Part shown: positions 12,156 to 22,666 of the stretch, piece after piece | How positions within the stretch are numbered: the stretch's first letter is position 1 | Layout: each line of letters starts with the position of its first letter | Origin: Collybia mongolica | Lineage: Eukaryota > Basidiomycota > Agaricomycetes > Agaricales > Clitocybaceae | Length of the DNA stretch: 64,000 nucleotides | Assembly: GCA_013420905.1 (NCBI GenBank) | Contig: JAAXNY010000013.1 | Span: 992,001-1,056,000, forward strand | Reading direction: 5' to 3' | Made by a program: the position numbers and the translations under genes | The notes under the pieces: generated by a model | What the model was told of the DNA's origin: nothing | Database searches by the model: none | What the model saw: only the letters and a program-made list of their open reading frames with translations

Positions 12156-15100
12156 ATGGGTAGTGTCATTTGTCCCTTTGCTACACGGGAGTTCGAGCGC
12201 ATCAAGGAAAATCACTCGACCTTGGCATCGACAGGGTGCACCCGGGATTTCTGCCAGTCAGGACGAATCCTCCACACCGATGAACCTCGTGTCGGAGAAA
12301 ATCGACCGATTGAAAGCGTTGAACGTGACGCGGAAGGCTTCCTCAGAGAACTCCATCGCGACGGCTTTTTTGACAGCGATGAAGCTTTGGAGGAGCGCAT
12401 TCAGCAAGCACTGTATGAGATACGCGCCGGTGCTGTCAAAGGTGTCATTCGTGAGACAAAGGAAACTGGCTTGGTTGGCGGAAATTGGTCCCAAACGCCT
12501 GAGGAAGTCGAGTTTGGACTTCGCCGCGCTTGGCGAAATTCAAGAAAATGCATCATGCGCTCACATTGTGAAGATCTGAAGTCAGCCCACTTTTCATTCA
12601 TCTTAGATTATCAAGTACTAACATCATTTTCTAGGCTTTGTGATCTACGGGCAATTACGTCCAGTGCGAAGATGGCTGTCGAGTTAATTAAGGCGCTTTC
12701 CAAAGCGTTCAACGACGGAAATATCTTGCCCACAGGTAAAACTATACTTTTTCCTCGCATCGTTGTCTGATCCCCTTCCTCTATAGCGTTTGTCTTCCCA
12801 CCACGAACACCAAACAACAGGGGTCCGATGATATGGAACGACCAGCTTTTGACATTCGCTGGAGTATGTGTCCCCCGTCGCATTCCGCGCCCCTGGACTG
12901 ACCGAAAGATGACACTAGTACGAATTAGAGGATGGATCGATCCTTGGTGATCCCAAGAACGCCCAGTTTACAAAAGACGTGATTGAGCTTGGATGGGTAC
13001 CTCCCCAGCACAGGACTCGATTCGACCTGCTCCCAATCGTCGTCATGGCTGAAGGAGATCTCCCCGTTATCGTCGAGCTTCCCGCCAATCTTAGCAGGTT
13101 GATCGAGATTCGCCACCCGCAATACCCCCAGATGGATGAACTCGATTTGAAGTGGGCCGCCTTCCCGGCCCTAAGCAGACTCGGATTCGATATCGGTGGC
13201 GTCCAGTACACAGCAACTCCGTTCATTGGATGGTATGTGTCCCCGCTGACGGATAAGAAAATACATTTAATTCATTCGTGATAGGTTCATGGAAGCTGAG
13301 ATTGGCACTCGCAACCTCGCTGATTCCTTCAGATACAACGTGTTGCCAGACGTCGTCAAGGCACTCGGTCTTGCTAAAGATGCTCTCGTGGACGTTGACA
13401 GCTTCGAGGACCTTCCTGAATACGAAAAACTTGCTTTGCTGGTAAGATGTCTGTGGCCATTATTAGTGTACCGCTCTAACTTCGCCATAGTCTCGAGCCC
13501 AGACGGAGCTGAATTATGCCGTACAACACTCCTATATTCGAGAGAAGGTCACCATGTCTGATTCTCTCACGGCTTCGATGAAGTTCAGCCGGTACGACGA
13601 CGAGTTCCAAAAGAAGCATGGTTACCGCCTCCCCTCCGATCCTTTCTGGGTGGCCCCACCGCAGGGCTCTATCGTTCCTCTCTGGCATCGCGGTGCCGCA
13701 CCAAACTACCAGCCGAAGCCCATGATCTGCAGGCACGTGCAGGAACCCGCTAAAGCCTGGAAGCGCGAAAAGTCCAGTTGGCCACTATCGTCCGCTCAAG
13801 TATTTGTTTCTTCGCCCGTCCCCACCAGCTCTACCCCTGTTGCTACATTCCCTTCTCCGATAAAGAATGTCGACACGTCTTTGACGGAATCGATACTGAG
13901 TTTCAGAATGACCTCCGATAACTTGACGGTCCCCAAGGACAATAATTGGCCCCTAGTCGCTGCTAAGCTCTTGAGTAAAGCTGTCATGCTCATGGACTCC
14001 TCGACTCGTTCAATGCGCACGTCTAGCGAATCTACTCTCACCTCTGGCGGTGATGACATCCTGGAGGTGTCATCTTCATACACTGATGCGAGCGCTGACG
14101 AGGACGATGATGAAAGTTCTGCAACCATGCCAGAAGTTCCGGCTCGGATAGTGAGATATGCACAGGATCTGAATACGAGCTTCGCGGACGGGAAGCTACT
14201 CGTGACCAGCCCACGCGTAGAAGAAATCGACCAGGGATCTCTGCGGGTCACTATGGACCTTGGGACAACATCATATGGGCCCTTGAGCTGCATTCAGGTG
14301 CTCCCCCTCAATGCGCTGGCGAAAGTAGAGCAGGCACTTGAATCATTGGGCGTTAACGGCTCCAGCACCTTGAGATTGACGGACGCTGACAATCCAACCT
14401 ACTCTACATATCTCCGGGAGTATGCCGACCTAGAACTTCCGTTCCTCGAGCTCAATTGGCTCGAGACAATTGTCTCGAGTACCAATATATCTGTCAACAA
14501 AGAAAAACTTGAAGGCCTATCAGTCCTCGGAACCCTCGAATACCTGCAGCGCGAGGGCGTTTTCGACCATCCCGAGATCGATATCAATTTACCGTACCAC
14601 ATGTGCCTCGACATGCCACTCCTTCAAACCAGAACATACTCTGTCGCTTCTTCTCTTCGCTACATACAAGAAACGCAAGGCCCAAGAGAAGGGGAAGGCA
14701 ACGAAATTGATCTCATCGTCAAAGTCTACAAACATGGACGCTTCAGCGGTATTTATCTTAGAGATATGACTCTCGATCCTAGCCAGGCGGCAATGAAGTT
14801 CCGCTTTGTCGAGTCGATAGCGGCTAATAGGATGCCTCAAGAGCCTCACTTGGATGACCTTGTACCCATCATTGCTGTTACCACTGGTGCCGGTTTCGGC
14901 CCTGTGCGCTCTCTGTTGCAGGAGCGGATTGCTCTCGCTCGGGAAGCCGTCGCAGCTGGAAAACCTTTGCCATCTCGGAAACAGGGCATCTCGTTGTTCG
15001 TCGGTCTCCAGCGTGGAGATGTGGCACTAGTTACGGACATTCTGGTGGAAGCATCAGCGTACAACCTCATCGACATGTTCTTCATGGTGCCCAGCAACGC

Positions 15101-15302
15101 CGACAAAGTCCGCGTGTATGACAAGATGAAGATGCCAGGTGTTGCAGAAGAGCTGAAGGATAAGGTGATGCAACAGGGGGCGAAGGTGTTCGTCTGCTCC
15201 GGACCCGCGGCCGCCAAAGAGATCGGCCGTGCCATGGATAGTATCCTCGGAGTCAGAGCCAGGAAAACTATGGGGGTCAGATACGTCGAAGAAGTATTCT
15301 AA
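12156..15302 (+). CDS. NOS-like oxygenase fused to FAD/NADPH reductase, lacking the FMN domain
   Basis: Six exons: 12156-12580, 12635-12735, 12787-12863, 12919-13232, 13285-13441, 13491-15302; 961 residues. The first five exons have exactly the lengths of those in the upstream gene. Residues 1 to about 456 are the NOS oxygenase domain with C28/C33, heme ligand Cys132, Glu311 and Arg315 kept. Then comes a linker of about 120 residues with an acidic cluster (ADEDDDESS, about 560-568) where the FMN domain should be. Residues about 577-804 form the FAD module (RTYSVASS at 739-746); about 815-961 form the NADPH module (GAGFGPVRS at 824-832, VFVCSG at about 924-929) and the protein ends RYVEEVF, like the RY-x-x-x-V-aromatic tail of diflavin reductases. 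Without FMN it should not reduce heme efficiently by itself. It probably pairs with the upstream gene product. Confidence 0.9.
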
Positions 15303-15748
15303 ATGCACTAATCACTCTATCATTGAACTCCACATCACATTCACTCGCATTTCTTACTTACATATCAAAATGTACATAAAGCCCTCAACCTCATTTAGTA
15401 TGGACTCGTTCTGTGATCACGAGGACTGGTTTGCGACCGGAATAATGTATTCCCACTTCCATTATCCATAGAGGCGCGATGTAACGAACAGTCACCTGTA
15501 ATACCACCAACACGGCGCATTCAATCCTAACCAATCGCGAAATCATGAGCCGTAACTTTCCACATAGCCAAGTCCCACGACTTCAAAGGTTTTAAGCTCC
15601 AAATTATCTATCATGAACAACTTCTATATCCCACTCACACACAATCTTCGATTTATTCTCTAATGGTCGATGGAGTCTGAAGGTTCGTTGCCAAGCTTTT
15701 AGTACTCAACCAATTGATTTAAATGCTTCTGATCAAATCTGGGAAGAA
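15303..15748. other. Intergenic
   Basis: 3' flank of the second NOS-like gene. No gene, repeat or RNA recognised. Confidence 0.5.
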
Positions 15749-16800
15749 CTAAGAACTGTTTTGTAGTATCTGTCGACACGCCCTCCGGAGCTCACGGTCG
15801 GCCTTCGACTCGGGCAATAATATATCCCACTCGGTCTTAGCTAAGTCGACTTTTCCCCGATCCCAGAAATGCTCTGCAGGAATCCGGGATGCCGCGTAAA
15901 AGCTTTGGAGTGTGAGCATGTAGGATAGAATTCGAAGAAGACACATTTATCCTTTAACTAGTTGATATTCTTCAAGCTTCAAGGATCGCGAGTCGTAGCC
16001 GAAAATGAGAGCTCAGTACCACCAACCGGAAAACATTCTTCTCCGTTGCCTCTACATTCTGAATTAAGCAAAAATTAGAACGTGTTTATTGGCGCCGACT
16101 TCGCGGACTATTTGTTCTTCAAGGTCACCAACTGCCGCGGAGCTACAACGAGTTATGATGGCACAAACGGTGGTCCCCCTTTGTAAAAAGAGTCCGATAT
16201 AAATTCAATAAAAGCCCAGTCAGAACAGCACTACCAACAGGCCCGCGTCGCATATAGGCCTGATCTTCTAGGGAGGCACGCTGCTGGTCCATATTCTTTC
16301 CGTCAACTACCAGATTAAGACTTCATTTTTCCGGGGTTACTTGGTATATTGTGTGTCAAGTTTTGAAAATTTATGGAAGACACGTAGGATATTCTCCACG
16401 GCATCTAAAGCGCGCATAGTTGTAGTGAGAATAGTACAGCGTTCATTCACGTCGTGCGTGGAACGATCGGATTCGCCGTCGTGTCGGATGCGATGGGTAT
16501 ACCGTGAACGTACACTCCAGACTTGGCGTCACGAACCACCCGGAGTAAACGGGCAGTATCACATTCTGGAGATATTTTTACTCAAACCTAAAACGACGGG
16601 CATTAGCCACAACCACTGGGATCTGATCCCTTCCCATTCTTGTTAACCCACATGTTAAAATCATCAAGGAGTGAGTTGATGATTGTGAAGAGGTAGGCGA
16701 TGGCCACCCACACCATGAAGGTCACAGTAGAGACGGTCCGTATATGCGCATATCTGACGACTCTTCTACCCGTCATAGTTCTCGGGGAGGAAGTATTGAA
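15749..16800 (-). pseudogene. Decayed multi-exon gene, possibly a membrane protein
   Basis: Several coding-like pieces lie on the minus strand but cannot be joined in one frame. A hydrophobic stretch reading TVSTVTFMVWVAIAYLFTII (about 16680-16740) is followed by SQWLWLMPVVLG (about 16590-16630), then pieces near 16380-16440 (MRALDAVENILRVFHKF), 16090-16260, and an open frame at 15749-15946 containing HFWDRGKVDLAKTEWDILLP. The order suits one gene read right to left, with frameshifts and stops between pieces. I do not know the family. It could also be a real gene with introns that I have mis-spliced. Confidence 0.3.
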
Positions 16801-18029
16801 AGTGGTTAACTTATTCTAGAGGGGGGCACTCACGCGTATGAATGGAGTGGTTCATACTCCTAGCTTGTCTCAAGTTTAAGGCTCTGGAATTTGTCGTTGT
16901 ACTTGAATCTCGTGCTTAAAGGGATTGCTTTCTGTATGGACCACTCGCGTGCCTAATTTTATATATGGATAATATCCCAGAAGGAGATTGAAATCAACTC
17001 TATGGAGGTATTGGTAGGCAGAAAAAGGATTCTGACATATCCCAAAGCCTTACCTACAAAATTAAGAGCCTTTACACCACCCAGGATGTCAGATGTTGGG
17101 TCATTTGGGGTGCCCTCGACCCGTCGGGCTATGTGGGTGAAAACGCGGCGCGTCTTGATAAAATAGTATATTCCCATTGACGAACTGAATTTGGCTTTAT
17201 GGAGAGTGTTGACAGATATTACCAAGGAGTTTGGGGAGGGAAAAAGATTAAGGTTTTTAAGGGTGGAGACAATGAACAAAACCTAGGCCTACCATGTTTT
17301 AAATTCCAGCACTCCCTTGCAAGCATAAGACAAGAATGCGATCGAATGATGACCTTTCAATCAAGCACTGCAAACGTGGGATCGATCGCTCAAGCCAAAT
17401 GAGGTGGCGTTGCGAGGCGTTCTAGATCTGCTGGAATGGTCCAAGAACCAAGTGGTTGAGTCGGATGACTTGTTCTCTATAATTGTAGAATATCAACGGG
17501 AGGCCTAGGGAACTGAATGGTTAATTGATAAATGACAAGTTGCTCCGGATCCTGGACAGTTAGGGGGCGAGCATCCGACATTGAGGGTTGAATCTGAGGT
17601 GCACGAGTCGAAGTTTGATTATGTAATATCAGTAATACCCAACCTAGTTCGAAATAACTGACGATTCAAGCATCTGAAGTTAATGTAGCCTTTCATCTCC
17701 TCTGGATTTTTGCCCCAGACAGACGGAATGCGAAATTATCTATGACGTTGGCGGGGGACACATAAAACAGGTCTGTGGAGTGCGCGGAAGAACAGCAGAA
17801 CTTCAATGACAGCATTCTCGCCGCTGATGAATTTCCCTGGACATTGGCGGTGTGACCGGATGGGTTCTACGGGCCTGGATGTTGCTGCCAACTCGCTCCG
17901 ATGAATATTTCTCGGCCCCTGGCTCATGTAACTATCAAGAGGGACGCAAACTTTTGCCAAGGACGCGGTGACGTCAGGCGTGCGTACCCGAGGCAGTCTG
18001 ACAGTAGCTACCATAGATACTCAAGCACA
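16801..18029. other. Intergenic, no supported gene
   Basis: A minus-strand open frame at 16959-17279 (containing RVEGTPNDPTSDILGGVKAL) vaguely recalls the N-terminal region of fungal NLR/STAND proteins, but nothing around it extends the match. Confidence 0.3.
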
Positions 18030-18561
18030 TAGGTAAGCTACAGTGTAGTGTACCATACGGTCTAGCGGGCGTATACAATGTAGTGTACCATATGGCCCGC
18101 TAGAGCTTCTTTTAACTGCTGCCAAATATGTACAACTACATGTAGTCGTACCATGCGAATCCACCAGATGTGTAGACCATGCACAGCCAAATGAGTCAAG
18201 CAGCCAGCTATGGGTTATGGCATGGCATATATCCCTGGTATGACCTTGGGTTGTTATAGTCAAAGGGACTCAACACACAGCTAATGGATACAGGACACGG
18301 CCAACAGGCAGATGGAACATGGCCAATGGACAGACGGCACACAGCACATGGCCAATGGACAGACAGCACATGGCACACGGACATACGGCACATGGCCAAT
18401 GGATACATGGCACACGGCCAATGGACACATGGCACATGGACAGACAGCACATGGCACACGGCACAGGGCCAACAGACATAGGCACGGATGGTGTATATAC
18501 TCATAAATGTTATACATATTCCTAGCCAGACAGCCAATGGACAGACAGCACATGGACTGAC

Positions 18562-18651
18562 GGCCAATGGACATATGGCCAATGGACAGATGGCCAATGG
18601 ACAGATGGCCAATGGACAGATGGCCAATGGACAGATGGCCAATGGACACAC
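18562..18651 (+). repeat. 15-bp minisatellite in left palindrome arm
   Basis: Six tandem copies of a 15-base unit, GGCCAATGGACAGAT with small variants. The mirror arm (about 20340-20400) has fewer copies, which accounts for most of the length difference between the outer arms. Degenerate relatives of the unit fill 18290-18480. Confidence 0.8.
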
Positions 18652-18693
18652 ACACATGGCCAATGGAGATGGGCTAGTACTGTGTATACAGTA

Positions 18694-18898
18694 GCTCAAA
18701 AAACTGTCCCAATGTTTGGTCATTTTATAATGATTTACTTATAACAGAGTACTGGGGATTAATATCATTCTGAGAAAAATATATATGATACTACACCATA
18801 TTAGCTTTGAAATGAGCCCCTACTTTCCTTATTTGAATAAAAACTCATTTCATAACAAATTGAACAAAATAATTACTCATTGGGACAGTTTTTTGACC
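18694..18898 (+). repeat. 205-bp inverted-repeat arm, itself MITE-like (left)
   Basis: The unit begins GCTCAAAAAACTGTCCCAATG and ends with the inverse, CATTGGGACAGTTTTTTGACC, with TA on each side. Each terminal arm of the Tc1 element is therefore itself a short palindrome-ended, TA-flanked unit, looking like a free-standing MITE. In classical IR/DR Tc1 elements the two internal sites are direct, not inverted. Confidence 0.7.
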
Positions 18899-18926
18899 TA
18901 CATCTCCAAAGTCTCTATTTACACAA

Positions 18927-19946
18927 TTAATACTTGGTATGACCACCTTTTGCCTTAATAACTGCTTGAACCCTTCTAGGCATGCTTTCTATAAGTGTCT
19001 GGCATGTTTCTGGTGGAATTCCATTCCATTCCACTACCACCCTATCCCACAACTCATGTACTCCTTTGGGGGCTGTTGGGTATTTCTTAAGTGCCTTCTT
19101 CAACACTACCCAGAGATGTTCAATGGGGTTGATGTCAGGGGATTGTGCTGGCCAGACCATAACATCAATGTTGTTGTCTTCAAACCACTTGGTTGCCTTG
19201 TTGGATGCATGTTTGGGGTCATTGTCCTGCTAAAACATCCTCTCTCCCTCTAGCATCTCCAGCTTTTCAAAGCTTTCCACTACTCCCCCATCCAAAATCT
19301 GGCAGTATTGGTCTGCATTCATAATCTCCTGGACCTCTGTAAGCACTCCTACTCCATTCCACCCCATACAACCCCACACCATATGATTATTTCCTCCTCC
19401 ATGTTTGACAGTAGGAGTGGTGGTTCTGTTAGAAAGTGGTTCTCCCTTCTTCTTCCAAGTATAGGTCCTTCCATCTGATCCAATCCTGTTGATTTTGACC
19501 TCATCTGACCATAAGATCCTTTTCCAATCCTCCACTGTCCAGTTTTCATGGTATCTTGCCCATTGAAGACATTGCAGTTGATGAGCCTTTTTGAGAAGAG
19601 GACATTTTCTCTTGACAACACTACAAAAGTCATTTTTTTTGAGTGCATTCCTGACTGTTTGGGGTGTGACAGGGTTGGGAAGAGTTTGGTTGATGAAATG
19701 GGTGGCCTCTACAGCATTATCAAGCCTTCCAGTGGTGATTTGTCAAATAATTGACTGTTTGTCACCAGGAGAGAGTTTAGAAGGACATCCCCCCCTGTGG
19801 TTTTCCTTGTCCATATCCAGTTCCTTCTTGATTCTCCCAATGGTAGACTTTCCCAGAGTGGTTTTGGACTGGATCTGATGCAAGGTATAGCCTTCTTGAA
19901 GAAGGGAGATCACAGAAAGGCGTTGGGTAGAAGATGTAGGTCTCAT
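18927..19946 (-). pseudogene. Tc1-type DD34E transposase with two nonsense codons
   Basis: A single continuous frame of 340 codons starts at 19946 (MRPTSSTQR) and ends with AKGGHTKY before the stop at 18927. The N-terminal helix-turn-helix region (LQEGYTLHQIQSKT) is followed by the DDE domain: first Asp in ILWSDEVK, second in QDNDPKH, and Glu in SPDINPIEHLW 34 residues later. Two in-frame stops break it: TGA at 19743-19745 (where Arg, CGA, would suit) and TAG at 19230-19232 (where Gln, CAG, would suit, just before the second Asp). Both are explained by C-to-T change. There are no frameshifts. Confidence 0.9.
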
Positions 19947-20096
19947 GAGATGATGGGGGAAGGAAAGAATGATTGTAATGATGGAAACATGTTGAATTTA
20001 TATCAACATGGTCACATGACTTTGCTTATTGTTCCCACAATACATCACATGATGTTAAAGCTTGCTGCAGTAAAGATCTTGCCAAAATTAAGCATA

Positions 20097-20301
20097 GGTC
20101 AAAAAACTGTCCCAATGAGTAATTATTTTGTTCAATTTGCTATGAAATGAGTTTTTATTCAAATAAGGAAAGTAGGGGCTCATTTCAAAGCTAATATGGT
20201 GTAGTATCATATATATTTTTCTCAGAATGATATTAATCCCCAGTACTCTGTTATAAGTAAATCATTATAAAATGACCAAACATTGGGACAGTTTTTTGAG
20301 C
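20097..20301 (-). repeat. 205-bp inverted-repeat arm, itself MITE-like (right)
   Basis: Inverted counterpart of 18694-18898, of the same length, with TA at 20095-20096 and 20302-20303. Confidence 0.7.
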
Positions 20302-20927
20302 TACTGTATACACAGTACTAGCCCATCTCCATTGGCCATGTGTGTGTGTCCATTGGCCATCTGTCCATTGGCTGTTGGCCATCTGTCCATTGGCCGTCAG
20401 TCCGTGTGCTGTCTGTCCATTGGCTGTCTGGCTAGGAATATGTATAACATTTATGAGTATATACACCATCTGTGCCTATGTCTGTTGGCCCTGTGCCGTG
20501 TGCCGTGTGCCGTCTGTCCATGTGCCATGTGTCCATTGGCCGTGTGCCATGTATCCGTTGGCCATGTGCCGTATGTCCGTGTGCCATGTGCTGTCTGTCC
20601 ATTGGCCGTGTGCTGTGTGCCGTCTGTCCATTGGCCATGTTCCATCTGCCCGTTGGCCGTGTCCTGTATCCATTAGCTGTGTGTTGAGTCCCTTTGACTA
20701 TAACAACCCAAGGTCATACCAGGGATATATGCCATGCCATAACCCATAGCTGGCTGCTTGACTCATTTGGCTGTGCATGGTCTACACATCTGGTGGATTC
20801 GCATGGTACGACTACATGTAGTTGTACATATTTGGCAGCAGTTAAAAGAAGCTCTAGCAGGCCATATGGTACACTACATTGTATATGCCTGCTAGACCGT
20901 ATGGTACACTACATTGTAGCTTACCTA

Positions 20928-21293
20928 CCTGACTCAAGACAGTTCGCGTGCCAAGTGTTAGTTCGAATGCGAGCGTCGACAGGCTGGGCTAGCAACAAAG
21001 ATTAGGGTGAGCTATTGCATCATTTCATACTCTCTACCCATCTCTACTGCACGCCTGCATGCAGGCTGGGGAAGAAACTGGCAAGGGAATTTGTATGACT
21101 CAACCACATCCGAGGTGAGGGAACATGACCTGCTTTGTCGAGTTATATATGAGATGCAGTGATGCAGCAGACTTCGGGGGAGAATTGCAAATTTTCTTTT
21201 TCTTCTATTTGTATTGTACAGGCAAGTTAAAAAATATGCAGTCTAATCCTATCTATGCACGTTAAACTGATCGCCTATGCCCGTTGTAGCTAC
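20928..21293. other. Intergenic
   Basis: Right flank of the palindromic element up to the first seven-helix gene. Nothing recognised. Confidence 0.4.
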
Positions 21294-22666
21294 TTAGACT
21301 TTCGGCCAGCACGCAGACGCCATTCGGCTTGGCTGCATGGGTGGCACTTCCTCATCTATGCAGCGACACGGCACACCAACTAGTTCAATTGTGGTTCTCA
21401 AGTGATCATCCGTCCACCATGACACTCCAGTCAGAATATTGGTTCTTGTAGCGTCTACAGTCTCCGATTCGGTCAGGTGTATACGTACGGCAATGAGGTT
21501 AGAGACAATTCCTGCTGTGTGCTTAGGCATGAATGATTATAAACGGAAAGGATTACTCACCGATTGTCGGAACCATAGCATACTGCATGATGAATCGCGC
21601 ATTATGCTGCCGGAAGTAGAGGCTGATCGCGATAAGGAGCTGAATGGTGTATACCATGGCACTTTCTATCAGGATTCGGAGGACGTGCGTAAGCCTCAAT
21701 CGCGATCCTGAAATTCTGACGCCTGCTGCTGCTGAGATACAATGCTGGTGCAATATTTTGAGAACAATCAATCCTGTTGTAAATGTGTTCTGGATGAAAT
21801 TGACCGGATATATAGTGTTCATCCACGGAATCAGTTCGACGACGGAAATGGCGAGCGGGTTCTTAAACCAATACATGATAGTAGAGTTGACCGCTGTGCT
21901 GGGGGATCAATGTTTTTGCATCTCAGACATAGGGAAGACGCACCAATGGTGTATATCAACAATAGAGTGGGAGTAGGATAACAACATACCTCTTGTTCCA
22001 TATAATGAAGCAGCGATAGATCTTGCCAGAGGGTTGAGTGGGGACAGGCGACATAATATAGAAAATGACTCACCACAAGGGCATCCCCCAACCATGTCAT
22101 ACAGCAGACGATTATGCCATGGGCAAGGTGATCCCATCGCTCGTTATCGAAGAAATAGAAAGCGGGTTCAACAGAATTTCGCAGCGAGACATAAGCTTGC
22201 ATTAACCTATAAAGACTCAATGCTAAAAACTAGTCAAAAAAAAGTCATTTAGTCTGTGGTATTGCACACCGATGTGGGCAGTTGCCACCATATACATCAA
22301 TAGTACAGCTATCAAAAAGACCTGATATGGTTAATGCAGAACCACTTTTTAGTAGACATGAGCACCTTTCCGGGATGTGTTTGAGTTTTTTTCTTCTTAA
22401 GCATGATGTAAAGGGATTCAAAGAATAAGCAGGTGTATATGCCTTAGATTAGATATATCCAAGCATGCTCGGAAGTTAGCTACTTGGAGGTTCTCACCGT
22501 AGAGAAGAGCCTATATCCCCGTCGAAATTTGACCTCTCATCATAAATCCAATCTACAATTGGCAACAGACCCGTACCTCAACCCATATTGCGACCAGAAT
22601 GGCAAGTTCAATTGAAAATCCAGAGAGGGATTCTGGCGGTGGTAGAGATCTGGCTTGGTGCGCCAT
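21294..22666 (-). pseudogene. Seven-helix membrane protein, frameshifted copy
   Basis: Same eight-exon plan as 25269-26674, including the 13-base exon 2 (22498-22510), with exons 1, 3 and 4 at 22577-22666, 22366-22442 and 22270-22321. All exons read well except exon 6 (about 21945-22010). There one base is missing compared with the other copy (GAG-TGGGAG against GAGATGGGAG on the plus strand near 21967), which brings TGA into frame in the fourth membrane segment. An upstream donor in that exon (GTATGTTG) joined to an alternative acceptor would restore the frame but remove part of a helix. The promoter region also resembles that of the other copy. It may be a recent pseudogene, a shortened isoform, or a sequencing error. 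Confidence 0.75.

Larger units (their letters stand above)
18694..20301 (-). mobile_element. Tc1/mariner-type DNA transposon, about 1.6 kb, inactive
   Basis: A 1608-bp unit bounded by 205-bp inverted repeats (18694-18898 and 20097-20301) and TA dinucleotides (18692-18693; 20302-20303). Length and TA flanks are standard for Tc1 elements. The transposase frame inside runs right to left and carries two stop codons. The unit is almost free of CG dinucleotides. Confidence 0.85.
18032..20925. mobile_element. 2.9 kb nested palindromic element flanked by TA
   Basis: The left half (18032-18898) recurs as an inverted, closely similar copy at 20097-20925. The outer ends start GGTAAGCTACARTGTAG and are bordered by TA on both sides (18030-18031 and 20926-20927), as expected for a Tc1/mariner-type target duplication. 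Each arm has an outer part (18032-18691; 20304-20925) rich in CCAATGGACAGATGG-type repeats, then a 205-bp inner unit. The centre holds a dead Tc1 transposase. Differences between arms are largely C/T or G/A, often at CG sites. Whether this is one long-armed element or nested insertions is unresolved. Confidence 0.7.

Noticed and set aside
16061..16072. GAATTAAGCAAA, matching part of the sequence at 5421-5432 before the first NOS-like gene
   Set aside because: Only 12 bases match and the rest of the 37-bp element is absent, so chance is likely.
16959..17279. Open frame vaguely like an NLR/STAND N-terminal region
   Set aside because: The resemblance rests on a short Gly/Val/Ala-rich segment; no nucleotide-binding or repeat domain follows on that strand.
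18284..18723. Overlapping open frames on both strands within the palindrome arms
   Set aside because: They arise from the short-period repeat and have repeat-driven composition, not coding signals.
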